Assembly: GCA_905221605.1 (NCBI GenBank)
Contig: CAJNDS010000036.1
Coordinates: 1,109,857 to 1,126,346 of the forward strand
DNA from: Symbiodinium natans
Taxonomy: Eukaryota > Sar > Dinophyceae > Suessiales > Symbiodiniaceae
Direction of reading: 5' to 3'
DNA length: 16,490 bases
The notes beneath the pieces were generated by a model. It had not been told where the DNA came from and did no database searches. It worked only from the letters and a program-made list of their open reading frames with translations. Below, piece after piece: positions 15,301 to 16,490 of the stretch. Position 1 is the stretch's first letter. Each line of letters starts with the position of its first letter. Position numbers and translations under genes: made by a program.

Positions 15301-16117
15301 TGTTGAGTCTCCGGCTGAAGTAGTGCGCTCACTCAGGGTTCTCAGTGATGGCGCAATACCAGACGCTGACGAGGAGTTGACAGACCAACAATGGCTGGCT
15401 GGAGTATACTGCGGGCATTGTGCCCATGGCCCTTTTCATTCAACTAAATCTTTCGCTTCGCATGTTGTCATCAAACATGGTGTGCGACATCGCATTCAGA
15501 CCACGGCTTGCCCCACTTGTGGCAGACAGTTCACAAAGACATCAGCGTGCAGGAGGCATGTTGCTCAACTTTCGTGCAATAAGCACGTGGTGAACCATGG
15601 GCGTGCAGGAGCTTTAGCAGGGATGCGAGACATGTTTAACCGCCAGGCAGCTGAAACAGCTCGTGTTGACGCCAGCGTGACAGGTGTGGGCTCAAGTCAC
15701 GCGTCATCTGCTAGCGCCTCAGTCCTTCCCGGCAGTGTGGATGGCAATGCTGTCGTTCATGGCAGACGCGCAAGAGCCCAGCCCAACAGTTGCGGCTCCA
15801 CTCAAACGGCAGCGTCCAGACGCGAAGCATTCCGGGGGACAAGGTGGCAAAGGGTCCATGGAAGAGCAGGTGACACAGTTGGCCAAGCAGCTCAAAGCAG
15901 TGGTGAAGATCGTAGGGCAGCACGACAAGGACCTCCGCGAGCTCGAAGCCTGGAGCTGCCACACCTTTTTGCTGCCCAAAGAGACCGACTTGTCCAAGGC
16001 CCTCTTGGCATCCATGGCGGCGTGGAAAGCTCGGATTCCAGACAAGGGCCCTCATCCTCTGGGTGCTCCTCGCTGGACGGTCGCTGGGACAGTGGCGCAA
16101 GAGCTGTTGAAAAATGA
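12266..16117 (+). pseudogene. LINE polyprotein main part: endonuclease, reverse transcriptase, zinc fingers
   Basis: This frame is open from 12266. The GTG at 12341 is no real start, as the sequence continues the endonuclease of the previous frame. Counting residues from 12341, the endonuclease has ITAYAPQE, GDFN (65-68) and DHWPLEL (Asp161-His162). A helical linker follows (about 180-430). Reverse transcriptase motif A is DLTKAFD (Asp554, Asp560); motif B is QGGGTGPRLF (614-623), lacking the usual LSP; motif C is YADD (660-663); LNMKKCE and VKYLG follow. All catalytic aspartates are present. The thumb region is R/L-rich. Two zinc motifs come next: C1024, C1027, H1041, H1046, and C1057, C1060, H1073, C1079 (CCHC). 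After about residue 1120 the translation turns arginine/serine-rich and non-domain-like, because the real frame moves to the next reading frame. TAG-type termination comes at 16115. Confidence 0.88.
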
Positions 16118-16397
16118 GGAGCATCATGAGAGGCTTGCCCGCTTCAAGGCGTTTCATGGCAAGCTTACCTCACTCCCAGACATGGAGCAATCCATTCAGC
16201 TGGCAATGGCTCGCGAGACTCGTGACGGACATGTTTTGCTCAAACTTCGTCCGCAGGCTTTGGCGCAGGCTGAGTGGACAGAAGCCGTCGCCCTCCTTAC
16301 CGAACTGATTTCCCAACAGGGAGGTGAGAAGAAAAGTGGTGCAGCGCCGCCGGGCTCGCTTGTACGACAGCTTGGCGCGAAGCCGGAATCTTCCTGA
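15681..16397 (+). pseudogene. LINE C-terminal domain in shifted frame
   Basis: This frame opens after TGA at 15678. It has FMADAQEPSPTVAAPLKRQR, a Gly/Lys-rich linker (GGQGGKGS), then a heptad-like helix (EEQVTQLAKQLKAVVKIV) and a tryptophan-containing domain (LEAWSCHTFLLPKE, GAPRWTVAGTVAQELL) ending with TGA at 16395. As I recall, dinoflagellate LINE polyproteins often carry such a tail after the zinc fingers, so this is probably the native C-terminus, displaced by about one inserted base (or two lost) between 15681 and about 15780. It could instead be a genuine separate overlapping ORF, since an ATG occurs at 15684. The role is unknown; an RNA-binding or multimerising function is only a guess. 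Confidence 0.7.
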
Positions 16398-16490
16398 GAG
16401 CAGTGCCTTCAACGGGCAGCTCGACTGAGTACCCCCGGGGCCCAGCCCCAGAGCCTTTTCTGGGTAGCAGGCTGGAGTCGGCTTTTCTGC
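16398..16490 (+). other. Probable LINE 3' untranslated region, incomplete
   Basis: GC-rich sequence after the last stop, containing cccccggggcccagcccc. There is no reading frame, poly-A or target duplication before the window ends. Confidence 0.4.

Larger units (their letters stand above)
11600..16490 (+). mobile_element. LINE-type non-LTR retrotransposon, frame-disrupted
   Basis: One element spans the rest of the window on the plus strand, encoding endonuclease, reverse transcriptase, zinc-finger and C-terminal domains in the order expected of an APE-type LINE. The 5' border is uncertain: telomere-type sequence stops near 11590 and the first reading frame starts at 11739. The 3' end, with any tail and target duplication, lies outside the window. 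There is no LTR, integrase or RNase H signature. Two frame changes suggest a non-autonomous or dead copy. Confidence 0.85.

Noticed and set aside
1-16490. tRNA, rRNA, snRNA or dinoflagellate spliced-leader genes
   Set aside because: Looked by eye for a tRNA T-loop context and for the spliced-leader core (gtagccattttggctcaag) on the plus strand; nothing convincing. The closest match, gaagccattttgcgg at about 4207, diverges.

Overview
The window looks like nuclear DNA of a dinoflagellate, probably of the Symbiodiniaceae/Suessiales type. Four things point this way: very abundant interstitial TTTAGGG/CCCTAAA repeats (the telomere unit reported for dinoflagellates, also found in plants, some green algae and chromerids); short GC3-rich exon-like islands; a few exon ends that fit only with GC or GA splice donors; and a LINE whose polyprotein combines an endonuclease, a reverse transcriptase and C2H2-type fingers. 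No lineage marker such as a spliced leader or rRNA was found, so the assignment is an inference.

Positions 1-4.8 kb (perhaps 4.97 kb) hold the 3' part of an intron-rich plus-strand gene. Exons of 40-80 nt sit at about 1-40, 501-545, 859-907, 1458-1501, 2516-2591, 3129-3193, 4074-4140 and 4673-4739. Adjacent exon phases agree. The best-supported three encode a glycosyltransferase-like signature (PVRSAFNGLAIY, then a CRYD segment, then DCEHVGFHDCL and GARFMLN). Most introns are built from telomere-type repeats with a striking polarity: G-strand (TTTAGGG) after the donor and C-strand (CCCTAAA) before the acceptor.

Positions 4.8-6.0 kb are repeat-rich: TTTAGGG arrays, a 25-nt poly-G run, a roughly 21-bp minisatellite that switches orientation twice, and AT-rich microsatellites. 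Positions 6.0-7.56 kb carry seven copies of a roughly 200-bp unit. In six of them a mini-exon with conserved AG and GT borders, always a multiple of three long (75, 63, 69, 66, 66, 66 nt), encodes an acidic peptide around EAEPAKDEAENAVPCVAE. A 229-bp MITE with terminal inverted repeats and a TA target duplication has inserted at one splice donor.

Positions 7.56-11.6 kb are again telomere-type repeats with unique islands. A second, more tentative chain of phase-compatible exons runs 9258-11551 and matches no family I recognise.

From about 11.6 kb to the window end lies a LINE-type non-LTR retrotransposon on the plus strand: a basic N-terminus and AP-endonuclease-like domain, reverse transcriptase with DLTKAFD and YADD, two zinc-knuckle/C2H2-like motifs, and a C-terminal coiled-coil-like domain. 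Two frame changes (near 12.31 kb and between 15.68 and 15.78 kb) break the expected polyprotein into three overlapping reading frames, so this copy is probably inactive unless the shifts are sequencing errors. Its boundaries are not visible.
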